This document shows, one piece after another, positions 25,908-34,486 of a stretch of DNA of 47,954 bases; positions within the stretch are counted from its first letter, which is position 1, and every line of letters begins with the position of its first letter. The notes under the pieces are model-generated. The model searched no databases, was not told where the DNA came from, and worked only from the letters and a program-made list of their open reading frames with translations. The position numbers and the translations under genes are program-made. Source of the stretch: Actinomycetota bacterium (lineage in GTDB: Bacteria > Actinomycetota > AC-67); contig JBBDRM010000085.1 of the NCBI GenBank assembly GCA_040905475.1, forward strand, positions 67,959 through 115,912. Reading direction: 5' to 3'.

Positions 25908-26942
25908 TCAGCCCTCTGGGCGTTCGGGAAGGACGATCACCGAGCCGGTGGCGGTCGCGACCTTCTTTCCGTCGGCGTTGACCACGTCGGCCAGCCCGAC
26001 GGCCAGCGTGCGCCCGCGGTGGATCACGCTCCCGTGTGCGGTCAGATCGCGGCCGTCCGCGATGCCCGGCCGCAGGAAGTTCACCTTGACGTCGATCGGC
26101 CGGTAGGCGGCGCCGGCCTCGAGCGTGGTCGTCACGGCCGTCGTGAGCGCGGCGTGGGCGAGCATCGCGATCGCTCCACCCTGGACGGTCCGATTAGGGC
26201 TCGTGAGCCACCCGGTCGCCGGCATCGTGAACGTGACGCGCCCCTCTTCGGCGTCGCGCAGCGTCATCCCGGTGAGGTAGTGGATCGGCGGTTGCGGAAG
26301 CTCGCCTTTGATCTGGCGCCCGAGGATCTCGAGGCCGGGCATCGTTCGCCAGAGGTCCCACGGGATCGTCTCGCCCATCACCGGCCGCTCCCACGGATCG
26401 GGCGTGGCTTCGACGGGCTCCTCGATGTCGGGAAGCTCGCCGGGGTGCTCGAAGCCTTCGAGCCGCGCCAGCACCATGTTGGCCGACGTCCCGTGCGCCA
26501 CTCGCTCGCCGTTACCGTCCTCGATCCACACCTGTGTGATCGCCAGCGGGCGCCCGTCGTGCAACGGGTAGCCCGTGGCTCTTATCGTGCCGCCGGCCGG
26601 ACACGGCTTCAAGAAGCTCATCGAGAGCTCCCACGTCGTGAACGGGGTGGCCGAAGGGAGGTCGATCATCAGCGAGGTGCCGAACGCCGCGTCGGCGAGC
26701 ACCATCAACGGCCCGGCCGAGACGTGCTCCTGCGAGGAGAGGAACCAGTCGGCGCCCGGCAAGGTGAACGCGGTGTGAGCGTCGTCGGCCTCCGTCCACA
26801 TCAACCCCATCAGGCGGGAGACGGGCGGCCGGACGCCCCGGCCTTGGGCGGCGAGCCGGCCGATCTCGCGCCCGGTCAGGCCGAAGCTCCGCGGGTCGGG
26901 ATACCCGCCGCGAACAGGCTCTTGCCAGGGAGCGATGTCCAT
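25908..26942 (-). CDS. Tandem hot-dog acyl-CoA thioesterase (PaaI-like)
   Basis: A 344-residue protein made of two hot-dog domains. The first holds EHVSAGPLMVLADAAFG (about residues 71-87) and the second NRTVQGGAIAMLAHAAL (about 240-256). Both resemble the glycine-rich helix-start motif of PaaI-type thioesterases. It would hydrolyse acyl-CoA esters, perhaps those from the nearby acyl-CoA pathways. A double hot-dog fold within one chain can replace the usual dimer. The ATG at 26942 gives the natural N-terminus, though its ribosome-binding site is weak. It is divergent from the cupin gene with 54 bp between the starts. Confidence 0.82.
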   Translation of the reverse strand: MDIAPWQEPVRGGYPDPRSFGLTGREIGRLAAQGRGVRPPVSRLMGLMWTEADDAHTAFTLPGADWFLSSQEHVSAGPLMVLADAAFGTSLMIDLPSATPFTTWELSMSFLKPCPAGGTIRATGYPLHDGRPLAITQVWIEDGNGERVAHGTSANMVLARLEGFEHPGELPDIEEPVEATPDPWERPVMGETIPWDLWRTMPGLEILGRQIKGELPQPPIHYLTGMTLRDAEEGRVTFTMPATGWLTSPNRTVQGGAIAMLAHAALTTAVTTTLEAGAAYRPIDVKVNFLRPGIADGRDLTAHGSVIHRGRTLAVGLADVVNADGKKVATATGSVIVLPERPEG

Positions 26943-26996
26943 CTCGATGATGGCGACGATACCAGGGCGATACACTCGTCTGGAAAGAGGGGTGCG

Positions 26997-27572
26997 ATGT
27001 TCGATACCGACACGCTGGTCGCGGATTGCCTGACGGCAGTGAAGGGCGAGGCCGACGCGCGCCGCGCCGTGCGCGAGATCCTGGTGCGCACGCTGGCCAA
27101 GCCGGAGCCGGTCGCGCACGCGATCGGCAAGGACCTCGGCGGCATCGATCTGATCTACAACTCGGAGGAGCTGACGGTGCTGAACGTCATCTGGGCTCCC
27201 GGGATGGCCATCTATCCTCACGACCACCGCATGTGGGCCGTGATCGGCATCTACGGCGGCGTCGAGGACAACACGATGTACCGCCGTGGCCCCGAACAGA
27301 TCGTGGAGGCCGGTGGCAAGAGCCTGCGAGAGAGCGACGTGATCGCGCTCGGCGCCGACGTGATCCACGCGGTGGCGAACCCCGAGCGCCGTTTCACCGG
27401 CGCGATCCACATCTACGGCGGCGACTTCGTGAACCAGCCGCGGAGCCAGTGGGACCCGGACACCTTGATGGAGCAGCCCTACGACCTCGAGCAGGTGCGC
27501 GCGCTCTTCGCTCAAGCGAACGCGGACTGGGCCGCACAGCTCGGGCACGACCTCGACGAGAGGATCGACTAA
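26997..27572 (+). CDS. Cysteine dioxygenase-like cupin protein
   Basis: A 191-residue single-cupin protein, related to the predicted metal-dependent double-stranded beta-helix enzymes around cysteine dioxygenase. Metal ligands are seen in YPHDHRMWAVIGIYGGVED (two His and a Glu, about residues 73-91) and in the second motif DVIHAVANP (about 119-127). The likely reaction is thiol or small-molecule dioxygenation with Fe(II), but the substrate is unknown. AAAGAGGGG lies before the ATG. The gene stands alone. Confidence 0.78.
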   Translation: MFDTDTLVADCLTAVKGEADARRAVREILVRTLAKPEPVAHAIGKDLGGIDLIYNSEELTVLNVIWAPGMAIYPHDHRMWAVIGIYGGVEDNTMYRRGPEQIVEAGGKSLRESDVIALGADVIHAVANPERRFTGAIHIYGGDFVNQPRSQWDPDTLMEQPYDLEQVRALFAQANADWAAQLGHDLDERID

Positions 27573-27749
27573 CGGGGTCCGGTTTTACCGTTTCGACCGA
27601 TTCTCGTCGTAGGTGTTAAGAAACTCACAGCGAACGAGTGACGCACGCCACCACAGAACGGACGTTTCCTGCTCTATCGTGACGATGACGTCAGTTCGGT
27701 CGCGGTGCTCGCTGTGACCGGGGATCGGCAGGACTAGGGGGAGGGAAGC

Positions 27750-29120
27750 ATGAGACGCCCGATACGTCTGGGGATCTTGGGTTCGCTCGCCATCACGATG
27801 CTGTTCGCCAGCGTCGCGTACGGCGGTCCGGTGAAGAAGCTGTACACGGTCGATATCTCCGCGGCGGCTGCGCCGGTCACCGCCGGGCAGGCAGAGACGT
27901 TCGATGTGACGATCACGAACAAGGCCGTCACCCAACAGCTGGGATCGTGCAACCTGACGCTCCCGGACTCGCTCACCGGGATCAGCGCAACCAACCCGCA
28001 GGTGGGTACGGCGACGGTGGTCGGGAGCGTCATCCAGCTTCGGGATCTCGCGACTCCGCCGCTTGGCAGCCGCACGTTCACGTTCACCGCAACCGCGCCG
28101 ACGCCGGGGACGTATACGTCGGCGGTCGACTGCCGTCAGGCGAACAACTACTCGGCCGACCAGCCGAGCAACAAGTTCACGCTCGACGCGGCCAACAGCA
28201 CGCTGAGCTTCACCGCGGTCTCGTCTCTTCCGAGCGCGGACCTGCAGATCGTGACCGCCGGCGCGACGCCCGACCCGGAGGTCTTCGGTGGGAACACCGT
28301 TCAGTACATCCTGGTCGTCACGAACAACGGGCCGTCGGCGAGCGGAACCACCGTCACCGTCAACGACTCGGTGACGGGTGCCGGAGCCATCACGTTCATC
28401 GCCGGAGACGGCTGGACATGCAGTGGGTCCGGAGCGTCGGCCTCCTGCACAGGCGGGCAGCTTGCGAGCGGGGACAGCCGCTCGATCGAGGTTCGCGTGC
28501 AGGCCGACGTCGTGTCCTCGGAGACGTCGCTCACGAACACGGCCGGCGTCACGCAGAGCGGGGAGGCGAACGACCCGGCGTCCGGGAACAACACCACGTC
28601 GAAGACCACAGCGGTCAAGCCCGGAGGCTCGAACGGGTCGGGGTTCATCTCGAACGTCTCGGGCGGAACGGTGATGACCGAGCCGTCCGCAACCGCGCTC
28701 AACCGGTTCGTCGGCTCGGTCACGTTCCCCGGACAGGAAGGAGCGACGGGCGGGGGATTCCTCTACTCGATGCACCAGGACAGCGACACCTGCGGCTTGC
28801 TGCCTTGCAACTTCGCGATGTTCATCGACGTCATCCCGGCCGCGTACGACAACCCTCAGACCGAAGGGGTCCGTGTCGTCCTGAGGTGCGACGCAACCGT
28901 GTGCCCGGGAACGAGCACGGCCATCCAGATGTTCGTGCGCGACGAGACCGGACAGCAGAAGCTCGTCTTCGGCTGCACGATCGCCGGGATCGTCGACCCG
29001 GTCCCATGCGTCGAGATCGTTCGCCGCCTGAGCGGCGGGGCGAACCACGGCGACCTCGAGGTCACGATGCTCTTCCTCGCAGGGGATCCGAAGATCGCGG
29101 GGATCCAGTTCGGGAGCTGA
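27750..29120 (+). CDS. Secreted protein with DUF11-like repeat and Cys-containing C-terminal domain (copy 2)
   Basis: A 456-residue predicted exported protein. The signal peptide (MRRPIRLGILGSLAITML...) ends near SVAYG and is followed by GPVKKLY, which matches RPVKKEF in the protein at 16790. The N-terminal domain is shared with that protein. The middle domain is DUF11-like (ADLQIVTAGATPDP, YILVVTNNGPSASG, about residues 160-290) instead of the Ig-like one. The C-terminal domain (RCDATVCP, CVEIVRR, FLAGDPKIAG) is again shared. GGGGGAGGGAAGC precedes the ATG. It converges on the second tandem-cyclase gene and they share a hairpin terminator. Function unknown; surface adhesion or sensing is possible. 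Confidence 0.78.
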   Translation: MRRPIRLGILGSLAITMLFASVAYGGPVKKLYTVDISAAAAPVTAGQAETFDVTITNKAVTQQLGSCNLTLPDSLTGISATNPQVGTATVVGSVIQLRDLATPPLGSRTFTFTATAPTPGTYTSAVDCRQANNYSADQPSNKFTLDAANSTLSFTAVSSLPSADLQIVTAGATPDPEVFGGNTVQYILVVTNNGPSASGTTVTVNDSVTGAGAITFIAGDGWTCSGSGASASCTGGQLASGDSRSIEVRVQADVVSSETSLTNTAGVTQSGEANDPASGNNTTSKTTAVKPGGSNGSGFISNVSGGTVMTEPSATALNRFVGSVTFPGQEGATGGGFLYSMHQDSDTCGLLPCNFAMFIDVIPAAYDNPQTEGVRVVLRCDATVCPGTSTAIQMFVRDETGQQKLVFGCTIAGIVDPVPCVEIVRRLSGGANHGDLEVTMLFLAGDPKIAGIQFGS

Positions 29121-29130
29121 ACGGGGTGAT

Positions 29131-29151
29131 GCGAGGGGGGCGGCCCCTCGC
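29131..29151. terminator. Hairpin between convergent genes
   Basis: A perfect 8 bp stem (GCGAGGGG / CCCCTCGC) with a 5 nt loop lies in the 38 bp gap between the secreted-protein and cyclase genes. It can serve both strands, but no T-tract follows on either side. Confidence 0.6.
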
Positions 29152-29158
29152 TTCGTCG

Positions 29159-32100
29159 TCACGGAACCGTGGCCGCCTCGGACCCCTCGATGGGGGGATC
29201 CCGGACGAACACCACGCCGAGCCGGTCGAGGATCTCGGCGCTGGCCTCGAGGTCGCCCTCGTCGCCGAACACCTGCGCCCGGGCGCGGAGCGCCAGCGCG
29301 ACGTCGAACTCGGCCTTGCGCGCGTGCGCCAGATCCAGGCTCTTCGCGAGCGCCTCCTGGGCGGCGGGAAGATCGCCGAGCCACGCGAGCGCGGTGCCGC
29401 GGAGCCTGAATACCGTCGCCGCGACCTGCTCGGCGTCGGCTTCGCCCGCGATCCGGTCGTCGACCGCGTTCAGCACTTCGAGAGCGCGGCCGGGATCCCC
29501 CGAGAGCAGCAGACCCTCGCCGCGGCGGACCTCCGCCTCGATGGCGTCGGCGGTAGCGCCGGCCACCTCGGCTGTGGACCGGGCTTCCTCGAGCGTCTCC
29601 AGAGCGTCCGCGAAGGACCCCCGCCGGCTGAGCAGCCGGCCGAGCGCGCTCAAACCGAACGCAACGCTCGCGCGGTCACCCGCGGCCTGCCACACGCGCA
29701 CGGCCTTGCGGAGATGCTGCTCGGCTTCGTCGAGCTTTCCCTGATCCGAGAGGATCTCGCCGGTGTTGGCCGTTCCGGTGGCGGCGTTGATCGTGTCGCC
29801 GATGCGCTCCCACGCATCGCGTCCGCGCTCGTAGAAACGGACGGCCTCGTCCCAACGCCCCTCGTAGTACGCGCGCGCGCCGAGGTTGTTGAAGACGACG
29901 CCCTGGCCCCATAGGTCGCCGAGCTCCTCGTACAGCGCCAAGGCTCGGTCGGCGTAGACCGCTTTCTCCCACTCGCCGAGATTGACCAATGCGGCCTCAA
30001 GGAGGGAATACGCGTTCGCGAGCGCCGCCTTGTCGCCGCCCAGCTCCGCATGGCCGATGGCCGCGATCGACCACCGGACTACCTCGCCGCTGCGTCGCTG
30101 ATCTTTACGGACCGAGGCGTACGCGACGGCGACCTGCGCGCGCCGGCTCGCAGCCTCCTCCCCTGCCAGCGGCTCGAGGAGGCGGTTGGCCTTCCCGAAC
30201 CACCGGACCGCTTCACTGAAGCGGCCCCATGCCTGGCGGACACGGCCTTGCTTGAGCATCAAACGCGCGCGAGAGAGCGCATCGTGCTCCGTGACGCGTC
30301 CCGCGACCCGGTAGGCCTCTGCGGCCTTCGAGAACTCCCCGATCCGCTTGCGGACGTCTCCGAGGATCTCGTACGCCGACGCGACCTCCGCCGGCGGGAT
30401 GTCCCCGTGACGGCGCGCCGCCTCGATCGCTCGATCCTGGAACTCCGCTGCTTCCACGTTCGCGAAGACCGAGCGCGCGCGTTCCGAGGCGATGTTCGAA
30501 TACCGCCAGGCCCGCTCATAGCGACCGGCGTGGAAGAAGTGGAGCGAAAGCGTGTCCGCCAAGTGATCGGCGTCCTCGGCGCCGGCCTCGAGCGCGTCGC
30601 CGACCGCGGCATGGAGCCGGCGGCGGAGACGGTACGGCAACGCCTCGTACGCAGCATCCCGGATGAGGGCGTGACGGAACCGGAAGCCCGAGACGTCCGC
30701 CTCGATGAACTCGTCGAGGCGACGCCAGCTCAGGTCGTCGAGTGAGACGTTTTCGGGGACGACGGCTTCGGCGATCCGCCGGCTGAAGTGCGGACCGAGC
30801 ACCGAGACGCGCTTCAGGAGCGAACGGTCGCCCGGCGCCAGCCGGTCGATGCGGGCCGTGATCAGCGCTTCGACGGATTCCGGAAGCCCCTCGATCCCAC
30901 CGGCGGCTCGGGCGGCGGCGATCAGCTCTTTGAGGAAGAAGGGATTGCCTCCGGAGCGCTCGGCGAGCGACGCCAGCTCGTGCGGCGGCAGCGGCGTCTC
31001 CTCGGTTTCCGCGTCGGCCAAGGCGGCCGCGGCTGCAGCGTCCAGCGGCTCGGGTCGGACGACGACCAGATGCGGTCCGGCTCGGGCGGCGAACCCCTCC
31101 GAGACATCACGGCGGGTGACGCAGATCAGCCACGGATGCTCGGCGACGCCCGAGGTGATTCGGGTCAGCAGGCCGGCCGACGCCTCGTCCATCCAGTGGA
31201 CGTCTTCCAAGATCCAGAGGGTCTCTCCGGCGACGGTCGCACCGAGGAGGGCCGACGTCGCCTGCTCGAGTCGCGCCTTCCTGAACTCGTCGTCGAGATC
31301 GAGGACCTCTTGGGTCGCCGGGATGTCGATGTCGAGCGGCATCGCGATCAACGGAAGCCACGGGGCGAGCTCGGGAGCGTTCGATGCGACAAGGCTCGTC
31401 AGCCGAGCGGCCGCCGCTCCGTTGTCGTCGTGCTCGCCGATGACGAGCAGCGCGCGAAGCGGCGCTCGAAGGGCACCGTACGGCGTCGAGGATCCATAGA
31501 GCTCGCAGGCGGCCGGGACCACTTTCATCCCCGTCGCTTCGTTGCGCAGCTCCTCGATGAGCCGCGATTTGCCGATGCCGGGCTCCCCGACGATCTCGAC
31601 GACCCGGCCGGACCCTTCCCGGGCCGACGCGAGCGCCTCCCGCAGGGCCTCCATCTCGCGCTCGCGACCGACGAGCGGCGCCGTCGACCGAGCCGCCTCC
31701 CCAAGCGCTTTACCGGCGCTCCCGACCGCGTACGCGTGGACCGGTTTCGCCTTTCCCTTCACCAGGAACGGCTCGAGCGCCACCGTTTCGAAGCGCGTAC
31801 GGGATCGCTCCAGGACCGACGGCACCGTCAGGATCTCATCCGGCTTCGCCTTGGCCATCAGCCTGGCAGCGAGGTTCACCGCGTCGCCCATGACCGTGTA
31901 CGTCCGCCGGTACGGCGGGCCGATGTCGCCGGCGAAGATCTCACCGCGATTCACTCCCACGCGCACGGGCAGCGCGCCGGGCCGCCCCACGATCTCGCGC
32001 AGGGAGAGAAGCATCCGCTCCTCGTCGTTGCCGGACGCGGTCGGGGCGCCTGCGGTGAGGATGATCTTGCCGCCGTCCCGGTCGACATCGGTGCCGAGGA

Positions 32101-32980
32101 AGCAGACGCCGTGACGGTCCGCCGCGTCCTGCACACCGACCACGAGCTCGTCGAGCGCCGCTGCCGCCGCGTCTCGCCCACGCCCGTCGATCAGCCCATC
32201 GGTCCCGTCGAAGTGGAGAAAGGCGATCGTCGCGCGTTTGTGCTCCGGCTCATCGATCCCGGCGAGGACCTGCTCGCGGATGGGCCCCGGGATGCATCCC
32301 ACGAGCTGCTCGGCAGAGACCGACACCATGTGCTCGACCGGAAGCGTCGACAGGCCGCCGGGCTCGCGGCGAAGAAGCACGCCGTCGCCCTTCGGCTCCC
32401 CCGTCAGACCGGCGGGGATCAGAGCAGCGGTGGCGTGGCTGATGACGATCTCCCCCGCCTTCGCGGTGGACTCCATCGAAACCGTCTCGCTCGCGGCGGG
32501 CCCGGTGATGATGAGCTCACGGTGCGAACGGCCGACGAGAAAGAAGTCGAAGGAGCCGCTGTGCACGCCGACCGACATCCTCAGGGTGACGCGCCCCGCG
32601 GCCGACGTGATCGCTCCGATCTCGCGGAGCGCCCGGCGCATGCCGACGGCCGCGCGGCAGGCTCTGATCGGATGATCCGGCCCGGTGAACAGGAGGAGCA
32701 GAGCGTCGCCGCCGAACTTGATCAGGCCGCCGCCGTTCCCGTAGGCGACGCCGAGCAGCCTTGCGAAGCATGTGCCGATCGCGTCGGTGAGCTCTTCGGA
32801 TCCGACCTTGCCGAGGCGGGCCAGGCGTTCGGACAGCTTCGTGAAGCCGGAGATATCGACGAAGGCGACGGAACCGTCGACCGTTCGGTGAAGATCCTGC
32901 GGGCTTTCCGCGAGCCAGTTGATCAGGAGCCTGGGCAGGTACGGACGCAGAAGCTGTTCTTCCCGTTCCGCGTCGCGCAT
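29159..32980 (-). CDS. Tandem class III adenylyl cyclase - AAA ATPase - TPR protein (copy 2)
   Basis: A 1273-residue soluble protein, homologous along its whole length to the one at 12843. Domain 1 keeps the metal Asp (D42 in FVDISGF and the Asp of FGGDALL) but not the Asn-Arg pair. Domain 2 lacks the metal Asp and keeps GDAVNLAAR, with Thr at the adenine-contact position (YTVMGD). Unlike copy 1 the Walker A is intact (GEPGIGKSR), with Walker B ILEDVHWMDEA. TPR-like repeats form the C-terminal third. The ATG at 32980 follows GGGGGATCGGG; a GTG at 33007 is also open. Predicted to make cAMP under control of the ATPase/TPR region. Confidence 0.87.
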   Translation of the reverse strand: MRDAEREEQLLRPYLPRLLINWLAESPQDLHRTVDGSVAFVDISGFTKLSERLARLGKVGSEELTDAIGTCFARLLGVAYGNGGGLIKFGGDALLLLFTGPDHPIRACRAAVGMRRALREIGAITSAAGRVTLRMSVGVHSGSFDFFLVGRSHRELIITGPAASETVSMESTAKAGEIVISHATAALIPAGLTGEPKGDGVLLRREPGGLSTLPVEHMVSVSAEQLVGCIPGPIREQVLAGIDEPEHKRATIAFLHFDGTDGLIDGRGRDAAAAALDELVVGVQDAADRHGVCFLGTDVDRDGGKIILTAGAPTASGNDEERMLLSLREIVGRPGALPVRVGVNRGEIFAGDIGPPYRRTYTVMGDAVNLAARLMAKAKPDEILTVPSVLERSRTRFETVALEPFLVKGKAKPVHAYAVGSAGKALGEAARSTAPLVGREREMEALREALASAREGSGRVVEIVGEPGIGKSRLIEELRNEATGMKVVPAACELYGSSTPYGALRAPLRALLVIGEHDDNGAAAARLTSLVASNAPELAPWLPLIAMPLDIDIPATQEVLDLDDEFRKARLEQATSALLGATVAGETLWILEDVHWMDEASAGLLTRITSGVAEHPWLICVTRRDVSEGFAARAGPHLVVVRPEPLDAAAAAALADAETEETPLPPHELASLAERSGGNPFFLKELIAAARAAGGIEGLPESVEALITARIDRLAPGDRSLLKRVSVLGPHFSRRIAEAVVPENVSLDDLSWRRLDEFIEADVSGFRFRHALIRDAAYEALPYRLRRRLHAAVGDALEAGAEDADHLADTLSLHFFHAGRYERAWRYSNIASERARSVFANVEAAEFQDRAIEAARRHGDIPPAEVASAYEILGDVRKRIGEFSKAAEAYRVAGRVTEHDALSRARLMLKQGRVRQAWGRFSEAVRWFGKANRLLEPLAGEEAASRRAQVAVAYASVRKDQRRSGEVVRWSIAAIGHAELGGDKAALANAYSLLEAALVNLGEWEKAVYADRALALYEELGDLWGQGVVFNNLGARAYYEGRWDEAVRFYERGRDAWERIGDTINAATGTANTGEILSDQGKLDEAEQHLRKAVRVWQAAGDRASVAFGLSALGRLLSRRGSFADALETLEEARSTAEVAGATADAIEAEVRRGEGLLLSGDPGRALEVLNAVDDRIAGEADAEQVAATVFRLRGTALAWLGDLPAAQEALAKSLDLAHARKAEFDVALALRARAQVFGDEGDLEASAEILDRLGVVFVRDPPIEGSEAATVP

Positions 32981-33047
32981 CCCGATCCCCCGAAAGCGTC
33001 GGCTCACCCCAGCCTAACCGGGCCGCCGCCGGCCGCCATTCACTACG

Positions 33048-33989
33048 ATGCACCCGATGGGTCGCACGGTCACTACCTGCATGGGCCGCTTCACGCCGGC
33101 CATGGTCGGCCTGGTCCAGAACATCCTCCCCGAGGTCGAGTTCGTTCCGGCCGGCGAGGGCGCCTCGAGCGACATCCTCCTCGTCATGCTCGACGATCGG
33201 GACGCGGTGACCGGGATCGTCGAGGCCATCACGCCGGAGGTTCGTTGGGTGCACGTCTTCAACGCCGGCATGGACCGATTCCCGCTCGAGGCCGTCGGCG
33301 ACCGGGTACTCACCGGCTCCCGGGGAGCCGCCGCGCCCGCGATCGCCGAGTGGGTTCTCGCGGTGATGCTCGCATTCGCGAAGCAGCTGCCGGCGTCGTG
33401 GGTGACTGAGCCGCCCGAGTACTGGGGCGCCGCCGGACTCGCCGATCTGCGGAACAAGACGCTCGGCCTCATCGGCCTCGGCGAGATCGGTCGCGAGGTC
33501 GCGCGCCGCGCGCTCGCGTTCGACATGAACGTGCTCGCGGTTCGCCGCACCGGCACCCCGTCTCCGCTGACGGGCGTCGAGGTCGTCACCTCGCTCCACG
33601 ACATGCTCGCCGTCTCGGATCACGTGGTCGCGACGGCGCCGGCGACGCCCGCAACGAAGCATCTCCTCGACGCCGGAGCGTTCGCCGCTATGAAGCCCGG
33701 CGCGCATCTGGTGAACATCGCGCGGGGGTCTCTGATCGATCAGGACGCGCTGCTCGCGGCGCTCGATGCCGGAACGGTCGCGATGGCGTCGCTCGACGTG
33801 GTCGAGCCGGAGCCGCTGCCGGCCGGACACGCGCTTTACACGCACCCCAGCGTTCGGGTGAGCCCACACATCTCGTGGAGCTCGCCGGACACGATCCAGC
33901 GCACGATCGAGATCTTCGCCGAGAACCTGAGGCGCTACGACGCCGGCGAGCCACTGCAGGGGATCATCGACGTGAGAGAGGGCTACTGA
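33048..33989 (+). CDS. D-2-hydroxyacid dehydrogenase (NAD-dependent)
   Basis: A 313-residue oxidoreductase that interconverts 2-oxoacids and D-2-hydroxyacids. The NAD-binding GLIGLGEIGREVA lies near residues 139-151. The catalytic Arg (NIARGSLID), Glu (VEPEPLPAG) and His (SPHISW) of the family are all present. Substrate specificity cannot be read from the sequence. The start may be the ATG at 33048 or the one at 33057; neither has a good ribosome-binding site. The stop overlaps the next start as TGATG, so the SRPBCC gene is co-translated. Confidence 0.88.
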   Translation: MHPMGRTVTTCMGRFTPAMVGLVQNILPEVEFVPAGEGASSDILLVMLDDRDAVTGIVEAITPEVRWVHVFNAGMDRFPLEAVGDRVLTGSRGAAAPAIAEWVLAVMLAFAKQLPASWVTEPPEYWGAAGLADLRNKTLGLIGLGEIGREVARRALAFDMNVLAVRRTGTPSPLTGVEVVTSLHDMLAVSDHVVATAPATPATKHLLDAGAFAAMKPGAHLVNIARGSLIDQDALLAALDAGTVAMASLDVVEPEPLPAGHALYTHPSVRVSPHISWSSPDTIQRTIEIFAENLRRYDAGEPLQGIIDVREGY

Positions 33990-34486
33990 TGCCCAGGCTG
34001 CGGGCGGAGTCGCTGGCATTCCTGGATACGGCTCCGAAGCGGTGGATCTTCGAGGGTCGCGTCGGCGCGCCGCCGGAGAAGGTTTTCGACGCGATCAGCG
34101 CCGATCCGGGGACGTGGACGTGGTTCCCCGGGTTCACCACCGGCCGCTACGTCGGCGAGGGACCGCACGGGTTGGGCGCCATCCGCGAGATCAAGGTCGG
34201 CCCGAGCATCTATCGCGAGACGGTCGTCGCGCACGACCGGCCGAACCGGTGGGCGTACCGGGTCGATCAGACCACCGTTCCGCTCGCCAAGGCGCTGGTC
34301 GAGGAATGGACCGTCGAAGCCGCCGAACGTGGGAGCACGGTGCGCTGGACCTTCGCGATCGACCCCCGCCTGATGTTCCGCGCGATCGGGCCCGCCGCCT
34401 CGATCGTGCTCGGCCGCGTGTTCCGGAAGGCGATGGCCAACCTCGACGCGGAGCTGAACGTACGCGCTAGCCGCGAGCCTGCTTGA
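33989..34486 (+). CDS. SRPBCC-family (polyketide cyclase/START-like) protein
   Basis: A 165-residue protein with the helix-grip pattern of SRPBCC proteins: a starting strand (RWIFEGRVGAPPEKVFDAISADP), a GPHGLGAIREIKVG turn and a long C-terminal helix (VLGRVFRKAMANLDAEL). Such proteins bind hydrophobic ligands in a deep pocket. It is coupled to the dehydrogenase gene by TGATG with GAGAGAGG as ribosome-binding site. The last 20 bp overlap the 3' end of the convergent aminotransferase gene. Ligand unknown. Confidence 0.75.
   Translation: MPRLRAESLAFLDTAPKRWIFEGRVGAPPEKVFDAISADPGTWTWFPGFTTGRYVGEGPHGLGAIREIKVGPSIYRETVVAHDRPNRWAYRVDQTTVPLAKALVEEWTVEAAERGSTVRWTFAIDPRLMFRAIGPAASIVLGRVFRKAMANLDAELNVRASREPA

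Noticed and set aside
27680-27695. TGACGTCA palindrome upstream of the second secreted protein as a regulatory site
   Set aside because: An 8 bp palindrome is expected by chance at this GC content and nothing similar precedes the paralogous gene.
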